DNA of 64,000 nucleotides from Pseudomonas sp. Au-Pse12 (lineage in GTDB: Bacteria > Pseudomonadota > Gammaproteobacteria > Pseudomonadales > Pseudomonadaceae), in the NCBI RefSeq assembly GCF_021341665.1, contig NZ_JAJTTH010000008.1, forward strand, positions 186,001-250,000, written 5' to 3'. The notes beneath the pieces were generated by a model. It was not told the DNA's origin and did not search any database. It was given only the letters and a program-made list of their open reading frames with translations. Shown piece by piece: positions 51,877 through 60,288 of the stretch. How positions within the stretch are numbered: the stretch's first letter is position 1; each line of letters starts with the position of its first letter. Position numbers and translations under genes: made by a program.

Positions 51877-52146
51877 TCATAGACGGATTTTCGCGCCCAG
51901 GCCCTGGCCATCGGCGCCGGTCGGCCGCAAGGCTCTGGCATAGCAGAACAAAAACAGGTTGCGCACCAATTCCTTGAGTACCAGCGGTTCGCTGGAGCTC
52001 AAGCCATTCAGGTCCAGATCTCCCTGGTCCTGCAGCTCGCTCAGGGCTTCTTCTTCCAGTACCGCACAGACTTCCCCGGTTTCCCGATGCAGGATTCGCA
52101 GGTAAGGGTGTGGGCGGTCCAGCCAAGCATCAATCAAATAAGTCAT
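51877..52146 (-). CDS. Iron-regulated small protein resembling PA4570
   Basis: An 89-residue protein beginning MTYLIDAWLDRPHPYLRILHRETGEVCAVLEEEAL. AAGGAG is 9 bases before the ATG at 52146, so this start is better than 52155, whose ATG directly follows the ribosome site. Position near ispB and rplU, together with my recollection of the sequence, points to P. aeruginosa PA4570, one of its most iron-repressed genes, of unknown function. The Fur-like box ahead supports this. Confidence 0.8.
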   Translation of the reverse strand: MTYLIDAWLDRPHPYLRILHRETGEVCAVLEEEALSELQDQGDLDLNGLSSSEPLVLKELVRNLFLFCYARALRPTGADGQGLGAKIRL

Positions 52147-52174
52147 GGTCGTCATCTCCTTGAATGGGGTTCAA

Positions 52175-52189
52175 TGAGAATAATTCTTA
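52175..52189 (-). promoter_or_regulatory. Fur box upstream of the PA4570-like gene
   Basis: TGAGAAT-A-ATTCTTA is a near-perfect 7-1-7 palindrome that matches the Fur form TGATAAT-N-ATTATCA with one change in the left arm and two in the right. It ends 29 bases before the ATG, so it should cover the promoter. Confidence 0.8.
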
Positions 52190-52321
52190 TTCAATGAATA
52201 GCAAGTGCCTATTGGCGGTTTCTGCTTTTTTCTGTGCGGAAATTGTTTTCGATCAAATCGACTGGCTTTTTGCCGGCAAGTGCTCGGGCTGATCGGGCAG
52301 GGAGGGAATTGGGTGGGGGAA

Positions 52322-52346
52322 CCCTCTCGCGACGGGCGCGAGAGGG
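52322..52346 (-). terminator. Hairpin after yjdM
   Basis: ccctctcgcg (52322-52331) pairs with cgcgagaggg (52337-52346), 8 bases after the yjdM stop. T-tract is weak, so terminator strength is uncertain. Confidence 0.65.
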
Positions 52347-52353
52347 GGCTGAA

Positions 52354-52695
52354 TCAGACCTTGCGGACGAACTCCGACTTGAGTTTCATCGGGCCGATAC
52401 CGTCGATCTTGCAGTCGATGTCGTGGTCGCCATCGCACAGGCGGATGTTTTTGACCTTGGTGCCGACCTTGACCACCAGCGAGGTGCCCTTGACCTTGAG
52501 GTCCTTGATCACGGTGATGGTGTCGCCGTCCTGCAGTACGTTGCCCACCGAATCTTTCTTCACGGCTTCATCGGATACGGCTTCGGCTTCGCCGCTGGCG
52601 GACCACTCGTGGGCGCACTCAGGGCAGATCAGCTGGGTGCCGTCCTCGTAGGTGTATTCGGAATTGCATTTTGGGCAGGGTGGCAAAGTGCTCAC
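52354..52695 (-). CDS. yjdM: YjdM/PhnA-type zinc-ribbon protein
   Basis: A 113-residue protein with an N-terminal zinc ribbon (CPKCNSEYTYEDGTQLICPEC) and a beta-barrel C-terminal domain (LQDGDTITVIKDLKVKGTSLVVKVGTKVKNIRLCDGDHDIDCKIDGIGPMKLKSEFV). Known as PhnA or YjdM; not a phosphonate enzyme despite the old name. Role unclear. Confidence 0.93.
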   Translation of the reverse strand: MSTLPPCPKCNSEYTYEDGTQLICPECAHEWSASGEAEAVSDEAVKKDSVGNVLQDGDTITVIKDLKVKGTSLVVKVGTKVKNIRLCDGDHDIDCKIDGIGPMKLKSEFVRKV

Positions 52696-52783
52696 TTAAG
52701 CTCCTCAAAGTCAGGATGGCTAAAAAGCGCACATTGTATAGGGTTTTGTCGGGGAGAGGGCGGTGGGGCGCTTCACTGGCGAG

Positions 52784-52811
52784 CCGGCTCCTACGGGTGA
52801 GTAGGAGCCGG
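52784..52811. repeat. REP-type hairpin after ispB
   Basis: ccggctcctac (52784-52794) and gtaggagccgg (52801-52811) form an 11-bp perfect stem with a 6-base loop, just beyond the ispB stop. Confidence 0.75.
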
Positions 52812-52817
52812 GGCTGT

Positions 52818-53786
52818 TTAGTGCGTGCGGGCGACAGCGAATTCGCTCAGTTCCACCAGGGCGTCGCGGTACTCGCTGGGCGGAAGGGCTTCCAGGCAAG
52901 TGATGGCGCGAGCGACATAGTCGCGTGCCAGTTGTGCGGTGTAGTCCAGGGAACCCGAGGCCTCGACGGCGGCACGGATGCTTTCCAGATCTTCGATCCC
53001 GCCTTTCTGGATGGCCTGGCGAACCAGGGCCGCCTGCTCTGGGGTGCCTTCGCGCATGGTGTAGATCAGCGGCAGCGTCGGTTTGCCTTCCGCCAGGTCG
53101 TCACCGACGTTCTTGCCCAGCGTCTCGGCATCGCCGCGGTAGTCCAGCAGGTCATCGACCAGTTGGAAGGCCACGCCCAGGTGGTCACCAAAGGTGCGCA
53201 GGGCTTCTGCCTGTTCCGCGGTGGCGCCCGCCAGGGCTGCAGCGCTGTGGGTCGAGGCTTCGAAGAGCATCGCGGTCTTGCCGCGGATGACCTCCATGTA
53301 GGTTTCTTCGGTGGTGCTGGCGTCACGCACCTTGGACAGCTGCAGGACTTCGCCTTCGGCGATGATCCGCGTGGCCTGGGACAGGATGCGCATCACTGGC
53401 ATCGAGCCCAGCTCGACCATCATTTCGAACGAGCGCGAGTACAGGAAGTCGCCCACCAGTACGCTGGGTGCGTTGCCCCACATAGCGTTGGCGGTGGAAC
53501 GGCCACGGCGCATGCCGGACATGTCGACCACGTCGTCGTGCAGCAAGGTGGCGGTGTGCAGGAACTCGATGGTGGCGGCCAGCAGGCGCAGGTCATCGCC
53601 TTCGCGGCCCAGGGCCTTGCCACACAACAGCACCAATAAAGGACGCAGGCGCTTGCCTCCGGCCGAGGTGATGTAATCGCCGATTTTCGAAACCAGCGGA
53701 ACTCGGGAAGTCAGCTGTTTCTTGATGATGCCGTCGACGGCGCTAAAATCGTCCGCCACCGCGCGGTAGAAAGCTTGGGGTTGCAT
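52818..53786 (-). CDS. ispB: Octaprenyl/polyprenyl diphosphate synthase IspB
   Basis: A 322-residue trans-prenyltransferase that builds the ubiquinone side chain. The two Asp-rich motifs that bind magnesium-diphosphate are LHDDVVDMS and QLVDDLLDYRGD. GGKRLRPLLVLLCGKAL is the FARM-preceding block. Essential in most bacteria. Divergent from rplU across 379 bases. Confidence 0.95.
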   Translation of the reverse strand: MQPQAFYRAVADDFSAVDGIIKKQLTSRVPLVSKIGDYITSAGGKRLRPLLVLLCGKALGREGDDLRLLAATIEFLHTATLLHDDVVDMSGMRRGRSTANAMWGNAPSVLVGDFLYSRSFEMMVELGSMPVMRILSQATRIIAEGEVLQLSKVRDASTTEETYMEVIRGKTAMLFEASTHSAAALAGATAEQAEALRTFGDHLGVAFQLVDDLLDYRGDAETLGKNVGDDLAEGKPTLPLIYTMREGTPEQAALVRQAIQKGGIEDLESIRAAVEASGSLDYTAQLARDYVARAITCLEALPPSEYRDALVELSEFAVARTH

Positions 53787-54165
53787 CAGCGACAGGTGCT
53801 CCAGAAGGGTTGCGCGGCATGCTAGGACCCGCGTCCGTGGGTGTCAAGGCGCGGTCCCGGGCGGTTAGAGCCCCGATGGGCTGTAATTTGTCAGGGTAAA
53901 ACACTGGGGTATAGTCACCCGCTGTCATTAAAGCCTGGTTTCAGGAGGCTTCAGTTGTTGGCCGCAGGGTCCTCTGCGCTACCTGGCGCTGCCTGAGCGG
54001 CACTTGCAAGGCCATTGAGCCTTGCGTACAATCGCGCACCCTGAACTTCCTGGGCAGCACCTGCCTTACGCAATTGCACTTGGGCCGTTCCAGCCCCATG
54101 CAGCCATGCCAGCCAATACCTCTTCTTATAAAGAGCTGGGTGAGCAGGATTATCGGAGAAATACC
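53787..54165 (+). promoter_or_regulatory. ispB-rplU divergent region with rplU promoter
   Basis: No gene is supported in these 379 bases. The likely rplU promoter is TTGCAA (54004-54009), 17 bases, TACAAT (54027-54032), a near-consensus sigma-70 site. It leaves a leader of about 125 bases before the rplU ATG. A TATAGT near 53910 might serve as a second -10. Confidence 0.6.
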
Positions 54166-54477
54166 ATGTACGCAGTAATCGTTACCGGCGGTAAGCAATA
54201 CAAGGTCGCTGAAGGTGAATACCTGAAGATCGAAAAACTGGAAGTCGCTACTGGCGAATCCGTGACTTTTGACCGCGTTCTGTTGGTCGCCAACGGCGAC
54301 GACGTGAACATCGGCGCACCTGTTGTTGCTGGCGCAACCGTCAAGGCTGAAGTGATCTCCCAAGGTCGTCACGATAAAGTCCGCATCATCAAGTTCCGTC
54401 GCCGTAAGCACCACATGAAGCGTATGGGCCACCGCCAGTGGTTCACCGAGATCAAAATCACCGGTATTCAGGCTTAA
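54166..54477 (+). CDS. rplU: 50S ribosomal protein L21
   Basis: A 103-residue ribosomal protein; MYAVIVTGGKQYKVAEGEYLKIEKL and KFRRRKHHMKRMGHRQWFTEIKITGI are the L21 signature. GGAGA lies 8 bases before the ATG at 54166. In one unit with rpmA (35-base gap). Confidence 0.97.
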   Translation: MYAVIVTGGKQYKVAEGEYLKIEKLEVATGESVTFDRVLLVANGDDVNIGAPVVAGATVKAEVISQGRHDKVRIIKFRRRKHHMKRMGHRQWFTEIKITGIQA

Positions 54478-54512
54478 TTTCAGCCTAATTCCTCACTAGG
54501 AGAATTGAACTC

Positions 54513-54770
54513 ATGGCACACAAAAAAGCTGGTGGTAGTACCCGTAACGGTCGCGACTCAGAAGCCAAACGCCTTGGCGTGAAGATGTATGGCGGCCAGG
54601 TCATCAAGGCCGGCAACATCATCGTGCGTCAGCGCGGCACCCAATTCCACGCTGGCTACGGCGTTGGCATGGGTAAAGATCACACCCTCTTCGCGAAAAT
54701 CGAAGGCGTGATCAAGTTTGAAGTAAAAGGCGCCTTCGGTCGTCGTTACGTGAGCGTCGTCGCAGCTTAA
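54513..54770 (+). CDS. rpmA: 50S ribosomal protein L27
   Basis: An 85-residue protein of the large subunit, reaching the peptidyl-transferase centre with its N-terminus. [28 protein letters not shown] is diagnostic, with no N-terminal cleavage extension. AGGAG lies before the ATG. Confidence 0.97.
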
Positions 54771-54785
54771 TTGCGCGATCGCTGG

Positions 54786-54815
54786 AAAAGCCCTGTCTCG
54801 CGACGGGGCTTTTTC
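54786..54815 (+). terminator. rpmA terminator
   Basis: aaaagccc (54786-54793) and gggctttt (54806-54813) with a run of T end the rplU-rpmA unit. obgE, about 150 bases on, therefore probably has its own promoter. Confidence 0.9.
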
Positions 54816-54826
54816 GTTTGTGGGAT

Positions 54827-54916
54827 GAGTCTCTTGCAAAACTGTTTGTACGAGCTGCCAGCGTTGGATGTTTCGGTCGTTGATTGAGGTCGCTGCGCTC
54901 ATTTTTGCAAGAGTCT
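54827..54916. mobile_element. Candidate MITE (about 90 bp) between rpmA and obgE
   Basis: An 11-bp perfect inverted repeat, ctcttgcaaaa (54831-54841) and ttttgcaagag (54903-54913), bounds a 61-base interior. gagtct occurs directly repeated at 54827-54832 and 54911-54916, overlapping both ends, as a duplicated target might. Small size, inverted ends and no gene fit a miniature element. Alternative: a long-range regulatory hairpin. No transposase is present in the window. Confidence 0.45.
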
Positions 54917-54965
54917 TATGTCTTAGTGCTTTTCAGCTCGCCCGTGTGGCGAGAGGCGTTTGAAC

Positions 54966-56189
54966 ATGAAGTTTGTTGATGAAGTATCGATTCGAGTAAA
55001 AGCTGGCGACGGCGGCAATGGCTGCATGAGTTTCCGTCGGGAAAAATTCATCGAGAACGGTGGTCCCAACGGCGGTGATGGTGGTGACGGTGGCTCGATC
55101 TATATGGTCGCCGACGAGAACCTCAATACCCTGGTGGACTACCGTTACACCCGGCACTTCGATGCCGAGCGCGGTTCCAACGGTGGCAGCACCGACTGCA
55201 CCGGCAAGAAGGGTGAAGACCTGGAGCTGCGGGTTCCGGTTGGAACCACGATCATCGATGCTGGTACTCAGGAAGTGATTGGCGACCTGACCAAGGCGGG
55301 CCAGCGGCTGATGGTGGTGCAGGGCGGCTGGCACGGTCTGGGTAACACTCGTTTCAAGTCCAGTACCAACCGTGCGCCGCGCCAGACCACTCCGGGTAAG
55401 CCGGGTGAGCAGCGCGATCTCAAGCTGGAGCTGAAAGTGCTGGCGGACGTTGGTCTGCTGGGCTTGCCGAATGCCGGCAAAAGTACCTTTATCCGTTCGG
55501 TTTCCGCGGCCAAGCCCAAGGTTGCTGATTACCCGTTCACCACGCTGGTGCCGAACCTGGGGGTGGTCAGCGTCGATCGCTGGAAGAGCTTTGTGATTGC
55601 CGACATTCCGGGGCTGATCGAAGGTGCTTCCGATGGTGCTGGCCTGGGGATTCGCTTCCTCAAGCACTTGGCGCGCACGCGTATCCTGCTGCACCTGGTG
55701 GACATGGCTCCGCTGGATGAAAGCAGCCCTGCGGATGCGGCGGAAGTGATCGTCAACGAGCTGGTCAAGTTCAGTCCATCCCTGGCTGAGCGCGAGCGCT
55801 GGCTGGTGCTGAACAAGAGCGACCAGATTCTCGAGGAAGAGCACGAGGAGCGGGTCAAGGAGATCGTTGATCGTCTGGAGTGGACGGGGCCGGTGTATGT
55901 GATTTCGGCTATCTCCAAGGATGGCACCGAGCGCCTGAGTCGCGACATCATGCGCTACCTGGAAGATCGTGCCGATCGCCTGGCGGCCGACCCGGCATAT
56001 GCTGACGAGCTGGCCGAGCTGGATCAGCGCATCGAAGACGAGGCGCGTGCTCAGTTGCAGGCGCTGGATGATCAGCGTGCGCTGCGTCGTAGTGGTGTGA
56101 AGAGCGTCCATGACATCGGCGACGATGACTGGGATGAAGAGGATGTGGATGACGAGGATGGTCCGGAAATCATCTACGTTCGCGACTGA
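54966..56189 (+). CDS. obgE: GTPase Obg (CgtA)
   Basis: A 407-residue GTPase acting in 50S assembly and stress control. The glycine-rich Obg fold (1-158, ENGGPNGGDGGDGGSIYMVAD) precedes the G domain with GLPNAGKSTFI, DIPGLIEGA and NKSD. The C-terminal tail is very acidic (GDDDWDEEDVDDEDGPEIIYVRD), typical of proteobacterial Obg. The ATG at 54966 is used; the in-frame TTG two codons earlier is unlikely. Confidence 0.97.
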   Translation: MKFVDEVSIRVKAGDGGNGCMSFRREKFIENGGPNGGDGGDGGSIYMVADENLNTLVDYRYTRHFDAERGSNGGSTDCTGKKGEDLELRVPVGTTIIDAGTQEVIGDLTKAGQRLMVVQGGWHGLGNTRFKSSTNRAPRQTTPGKPGEQRDLKLELKVLADVGLLGLPNAGKSTFIRSVSAAKPKVADYPFTTLVPNLGVVSVDRWKSFVIADIPGLIEGASDGAGLGIRFLKHLARTRILLHLVDMAPLDESSPADAAEVIVNELVKFSPSLAERERWLVLNKSDQILEEEHEERVKEIVDRLEWTGPVYVISAISKDGTERLSRDIMRYLEDRADRLAADPAYADELAELDQRIEDEARAQLQALDDQRALRRSGVKSVHDIGDDDWDEEDVDDEDGPEIIYVRD

Positions 56190-56271
56190 TCCTGTCCTGG
56201 TGGGCTGGCCCGCGAAGACGGTTTATCTGGTCTGGCGCGGTGTTATCATCGCTGCCAGCCAGCTCCCAAGG

Positions 56272-56295
56272 CGCCGCTCATTCGAGCGGCGTTTT
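56272..56295 (+). terminator. Terminator after obgE
   Basis: cgccgctc (56272-56279), loop attc, gagcggcg (56284-56291), then TTTT. It lies between obgE and proB, so the two may be only partly cotranscribed. Confidence 0.75.
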
Positions 56296-56373
56296 GGTGT
56301 CTGCAAGGTGTAAATACGAATAACCCCATGAGTGGCGCTCGGTCGCGCCGCTCGCTGGCAAAGGTTGAATGAG

Positions 56374-57492
56374 ATGCGGAGCAAGGTGACGGGTGCGCAA
56401 CGCTGGGTCGTGAAGATCGGCAGCGCGCTGCTGACGGCGGATGGCAAAGGGCTGGATCGCGCTGCAATGGGCGTGTGGGTCGAGCAGATGGTGGCCTTGC
56501 ATGAGGCTGGCGTCGAGTTGGTGCTGGTTTCCTCTGGCGCGGTGGCGGCCGGCATGAGTCGCCTGGGCTGGACTGCACGACCGAGTGCAATGCATGAGCT
56601 GCAGGCTGCCGCGGCCATTGGTCAGATGGGGCTGGTGCAGGCCTGGGAGTCGAGCTTTGCTGAGCATGGCCGGCACACTGCGCAGATTCTCCTGACTCAT
56701 GACGACTTGTCCGATCGCAAGCGTTACCTGAATGCCCGTAGTACCTTGCGCGCGCTGGTGGAGCTCAAGGTAATTCCGGTGATCAATGAGAATGACACCG
56801 TGGTGACCGACGAGATCCGCTTTGGCGACAACGACACCCTGGCGGCGTTGGTGGCCAACCTGGTGGAAGCTGATCTGCTGGTGATTCTTACCGATCGTGA
56901 CGGCATGTTCGATGCTGACCCGCGCAACAATCCCGATGCCCAGTTGATCTACGAGGCGCGGGCCGATGATCCGGCGCTGGATGCGGTGGCGGGTGGTACG
57001 GGTGGTGCGCTGGGGCGTGGCGGTATGCAGACCAAGCTGCGCGCGGCGCGGCTGGCGGCGCGTTCCGGGGCGCACACAGTCATTGTGGGTGGTCGTCTGG
57101 AGCGGGTGCTGGATCGCCTCAAGGCTGGCGAGCGCATCGGTACTTTGCTGTCGCCGGAGCGCGGCATGCTTGCGGCGCGCAAGCAGTGGCTGGCGGGGCA
57201 TCTGCAGACCCGTGGCACCTTGGTGCTGGATGAAGGGGCTGTATCGGCACTGTCCCAGGGCAACAAGAGCCTGTTGCCGGTGGGGGTCAAGCAGGTTCAG
57301 GGTGGCTTCCGGCGTGGCGAGATGGTGGTTTGCGTGGCTCCGGATGGGCGTGAGATCGCCCGAGGCCTGGCCAACTACAGTGCGCTTGAGGCGCAGAAGA
57401 TCATTGGTCAGCCATCGGATGCGATTGTTGGTGTGCTGGGTTACATGGCGGAGCCGGAGCTGGTGCACCGCGATAACCTGATTCTGGTGTAA
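56374..57492 (+). CDS. proB: Glutamate 5-kinase
   Basis: A 372-residue enzyme for the first step of proline synthesis. The amino-acid kinase domain has VVKIGSALLT, VSSGAVAAG, INENDTVVTDEIRFGDNDTLAALVA and GGMQTKLRAA; a PUA domain (about 275-370) completes it. AAGG lies 9 bases before the ATG at 56374. Start at 56332 would give an atypical leader. Confidence 0.96.
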   Translation: MRSKVTGAQRWVVKIGSALLTADGKGLDRAAMGVWVEQMVALHEAGVELVLVSSGAVAAGMSRLGWTARPSAMHELQAAAAIGQMGLVQAWESSFAEHGRHTAQILLTHDDLSDRKRYLNARSTLRALVELKVIPVINENDTVVTDEIRFGDNDTLAALVANLVEADLLVILTDRDGMFDADPRNNPDAQLIYEARADDPALDAVAGGTGGALGRGGMQTKLRAARLAARSGAHTVIVGGRLERVLDRLKAGERIGTLLSPERGMLAARKQWLAGHLQTRGTLVLDEGAVSALSQGNKSLLPVGVKQVQGGFRRGEMVVCVAPDGREIARGLANYSALEAQKIIGQPSDAIVGVLGYMAEPELVHRDNLILV

Positions 57493-57512
57493 GTGGCGTA
57501 AGGAAAAAGCGA

Positions 57513-57974
57513 ATGCGCGTAGCAAAAGGATTATTGGGCTTGCTCTTGGCGATGCCGTTCATGGCGTCGGCGGAAGAGATTGGTCAGGTGTCCACGGTGT
57601 TCAAGTTCGTTGGGCCGAATGATCGGATCGTGGTCGAGGCCTTCGATGATCCCAAGGTTGATGGTGTGACGTGCTACCTGTCGCGAGCCAAGACCGGAGG
57701 GCTCAAGGGTGGTCTGGGGCTGGCGGAGGATCGTGCCGAGGCGTCCATCGCCTGTCGCCAGGTAGGGTCTATCGCCTTCAAGGGTGAGCTCAAGGATGGC
57801 GAGGAGGTGTTCAAGGAGCGTACTTCGCTGGTGTTCAAGACCATGCAGGTGGTGCGTTTCCTGGACAAGAAGCGCAATACCTTGGTGTATCTGGTCTACA
57901 GCGATCGCCTGATCGAGGGCAGTCCGCAGAATGCCGTGACGGCAATCCCGATCCTGCCCTGGCCGCACCAGTAG
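57513..57974 (+). CDS. creA: CreA-family exported protein
   Basis: A 153-residue protein with a signal peptide ending at MASA. FKFVGPNDRIVVEAFDDPKVDGVTCYLSRAKTGGLKGGLGLAEDRAEASIACRQVG is the CreA signature, including two Cys. It is named for its place by creBCD in E. coli; function is not known. Lies 20 bases after proB. Confidence 0.93.
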   Translation: MRVAKGLLGLLLAMPFMASAEEIGQVSTVFKFVGPNDRIVVEAFDDPKVDGVTCYLSRAKTGGLKGGLGLAEDRAEASIACRQVGSIAFKGELKDGEEVFKERTSLVFKTMQVVRFLDKKRNTLVYLVYSDRLIEGSPQNAVTAIPILPWPHQ

Positions 57975-58047
57975 CGGATTGTCTCCTGATGGGCTGGCTC
58001 CAGTTGATGGTGGGGCTGGCTTGTCAGGTGGGTAAATCGCAGGCAAT

Positions 58048-58075
58048 AAAAAACCGACCCTTGGGTCGGTTTTTT
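58048..58075. terminator. Bidirectional terminator between creA and rpsT
   Basis: A-run, ccgaccc (58054-58060), gggtcgg (58063-58069), then T-run: symmetric, serving proB-creA on one strand and rpsT on the other. Confidence 0.92.
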
Positions 58076-58089
58076 AACAAGCGTGTCGC

Positions 58090-58368
58090 TTAGGCTGCAG
58101 CAGCAAGGTTCAGAGCCTTGATGTGGCCATTCAGACGACCTTTATGGCGAGCGGCCTTGTTCTTGTGGATGATGCCTTTATCGGCCATGCGGTCGATAAC
58201 TGGCACAGCCAGAACATAAGCAGCTTGCGCTTTTTCAGCGTCTTTTGCGTCGATGGCTTTAACCACATTCTTGATGTAGGTACGAACCATGGAACGCAGG
58301 CTGGCGTTGTGGCTGCGACGCTTCTCAGCCTGTTTTGCACGTTTTTTGGCGGAAGGTGAGTTGGCCAC
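58090..58368 (-). CDS. rpsT: 30S ribosomal protein S20
   Basis: A 92-residue basic helical protein that binds 16S rRNA. MANSPSAKKRAKQAEKRRSHNASLRSMVRTYIK is diagnostic, and KNKAARHKGRLNGHIKAL ends the family core. GAGGAGC precedes the ATG. Divergent from murJ. Confidence 0.97.
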   Translation of the reverse strand: MANSPSAKKRAKQAEKRRSHNASLRSMVRTYIKNVVKAIDAKDAEKAQAAYVLAVPVIDRMADKGIIHKNKAARHKGRLNGHIKALNLAAAA

Positions 58369-58620
58369 CGTCGAGCTCCTCGAAAGACTTTTTGGGAAAT
58401 AGCAAACAAAATAGGCCGCGAATCATGCCGATGAGTTGAAGTCTTGTCAAGGGCAGGTGATGCGTTCCGCTGAGTGGTCGATCTGAAGAGGCGGGATATT
58501 TATTTCCGGCGCTTGACCTGTAAACTCGCGAGCTTTGGCTCTGTGCTGTTGCGGCGCGGAGTATCGCATAAGTGGGTGTCTTTTCGCCTGCTGTTTATCT
58601 ACAAGGCGCAAAACCTTTTC

Positions 58621-60159
58621 ATGAACCTGCTCAAGTCGTTGGCTGCCGTCAGCTCTATCACGATGCTTTCCCGGGTACTGGGGTTTGTGCGTGACACCAT
58701 CATTGCGCGCACATTTGGCGCCGGGATGGCCACCGATGCCTTCTTCATCGCCTTCAAACTGCCCAACCTGTTGCGGCGAATCTTCGCCGAGGGAGCCTTC
58801 TCCCAGGCGTTCGTGCCGATCCTGGCGGAATACAAAAGCCAGCAGGGGGAAGAGGCCACTCGTACTTTCATTGCCTATGTTTCGGGCTTGCTGACCCTGG
58901 TCCTGGCGCTGGTGACGGCCCTGGGCATCATTGCCGCACCCTGGGTGATCTGGGCTACTGCCCCGGGCTTTGTCGACTCTCCGGAAAAGTTCGCCCTGAC
59001 CTCCGATCTGCTGCGGGTCACCTTTCCTTATATATTGCTGATCTCGCTGTCATCCCTGGCGGGGGCGATCCTCAACACTTGGAACCGCTTCTCGGTGCCG
59101 GCCTTTGTGCCGACCCTGCTCAACGTCAGCATGATCATCTTCGCGGTGTTCCTGACCCCGTACTTTGATCCGCCGGTAATGGCCCTGGGCTGGGCGGTAC
59201 TGGCCGGCGGCCTGGCGCAGTTGCTCTATCAGCTGCCGCACCTGAAGAAGATCGGCATGTTGGTGCTGCCGCGTCTGAACCTACGAGATACCGGGGTCTG
59301 GCGGGTGATGAAGCAGATGCTGCCGGCGATTCTCGGGGTCTCCGTGAGCCAGATCTCGTTGATCATCAACACCATCTTCGCCTCCTTCCTGGTGGCCGGA
59401 TCGGTGTCCTGGATGTATTACGCCGACCGCTTGATGGAGCTGCCTTCCGGGGTGCTGGGCGTGGCCCTGGGTACCATCCTGCTGCCGACCCTGGCCAAGA
59501 CCTATGCCAGCCAGGACCGTCATGAGTATTCGCGCATTCTCGATTGGGGCCTGCGCCTGTGTTTCATTCTGGTGCTGCCGTGCTCCCTGGCCCTGGGGAT
59601 CCTCGCCGAGCCGCTGACCGTGTCGCTGTTCCAGTACGGCGAATTCAGCGCTTTCGACGCGTCCATGACCCAGCGGGCACTGGTGGCTTATGCGGTGGGT
59701 TTGCTGGGGATCATTGTGATCAAGGTGCTAGCGCCGGGCTTCTATGCACAGCAGAACATCCGCACCCCGGTGAAAATCGCCATCTTCACGCTGGTTGTCA
59801 CCCAGTTGCTCAACCTGGCCTTTATCGGCCCGTTGAAGCACGCAGGCCTTGCCCTGGCGATCAGCGCCGGGGCTTGTATCAACGCAGGCCTGCTGTTCTA
59901 TCAACTGCGCAAGCAGCAGATGTTCCAGCCGCAGCCTGGCTGGGGGCGCTTTACCTTGAAACTGCTGTTGGCCGTGGCGGTCATGTCCGCGGTATTGCTG
60001 GGGCTGATGCATTTCATGCCGGCCTGGGATCAAGGTCACATGCTCCAGCGTTTTCTGCGCCTGGGCGTGCTGGTAGTGGCTGGGGTGGTGGCGTATTTCG
60101 GCATGTTGGCCCTGCTGGGCTTCCGTTTGCGCCACTTCAATCGCAAGGCCTTGAACTGA
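58621..60159 (+). CDS. murJ: Lipid II flippase MurJ
   Basis: A 512-residue, 14-segment MOP-family protein that flips lipid II across the inner membrane. MNLLKSLAAVSSITMLSRVLGFVRDTIIARTFGAGMATDAFFIAFKLPNLLRRIFAEGAFSQAFVPI holds the conserved RD and arginine residues of the cavity; APGFYAQQNIRTPVKIA is the segment 10-11 mark. The ATG at 58621 matches relatives; the longer frame from 58474 is not supported. Confidence 0.96.
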   Translation: MNLLKSLAAVSSITMLSRVLGFVRDTIIARTFGAGMATDAFFIAFKLPNLLRRIFAEGAFSQAFVPILAEYKSQQGEEATRTFIAYVSGLLTLVLALVTALGIIAAPWVIWATAPGFVDSPEKFALTSDLLRVTFPYILLISLSSLAGAILNTWNRFSVPAFVPTLLNVSMIIFAVFLTPYFDPPVMALGWAVLAGGLAQLLYQLPHLKKIGMLVLPRLNLRDTGVWRVMKQMLPAILGVSVSQISLIINTIFASFLVAGSVSWMYYADRLMELPSGVLGVALGTILLPTLAKTYASQDRHEYSRILDWGLRLCFILVLPCSLALGILAEPLTVSLFQYGEFSAFDASMTQRALVAYAVGLLGIIVIKVLAPGFYAQQNIRTPVKIAIFTLVVTQLLNLAFIGPLKHAGLALAISAGACINAGLLFYQLRKQQMFQPQPGWGRFTLKLLLAVAVMSAVLLGLMHFMPAWDQGHMLQRFLRLGVLVVAGVVAYFGMLALLGFRLRHFNRKALN

Positions 60160-60288
60160 CGGCTGTTTAGTCGTCAGGGCGGGGCAGACATCGGTTTTGT
60201 CGGTTCAACCACATTGGCGTACGGTGCTGCCTGTCGTCGGCCGCCGGGTGTGGTTATAATCGACCACTTTATGAGCAAGAAGCGCGTT

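Noticed and set aside
54558..54902. 114-residue minus-strand frame starting inside the MITE-like element
   Set aside because: Its first 30 residues look protein-like, but the rest is antisense to rpmA. I cannot link it to a transposase.
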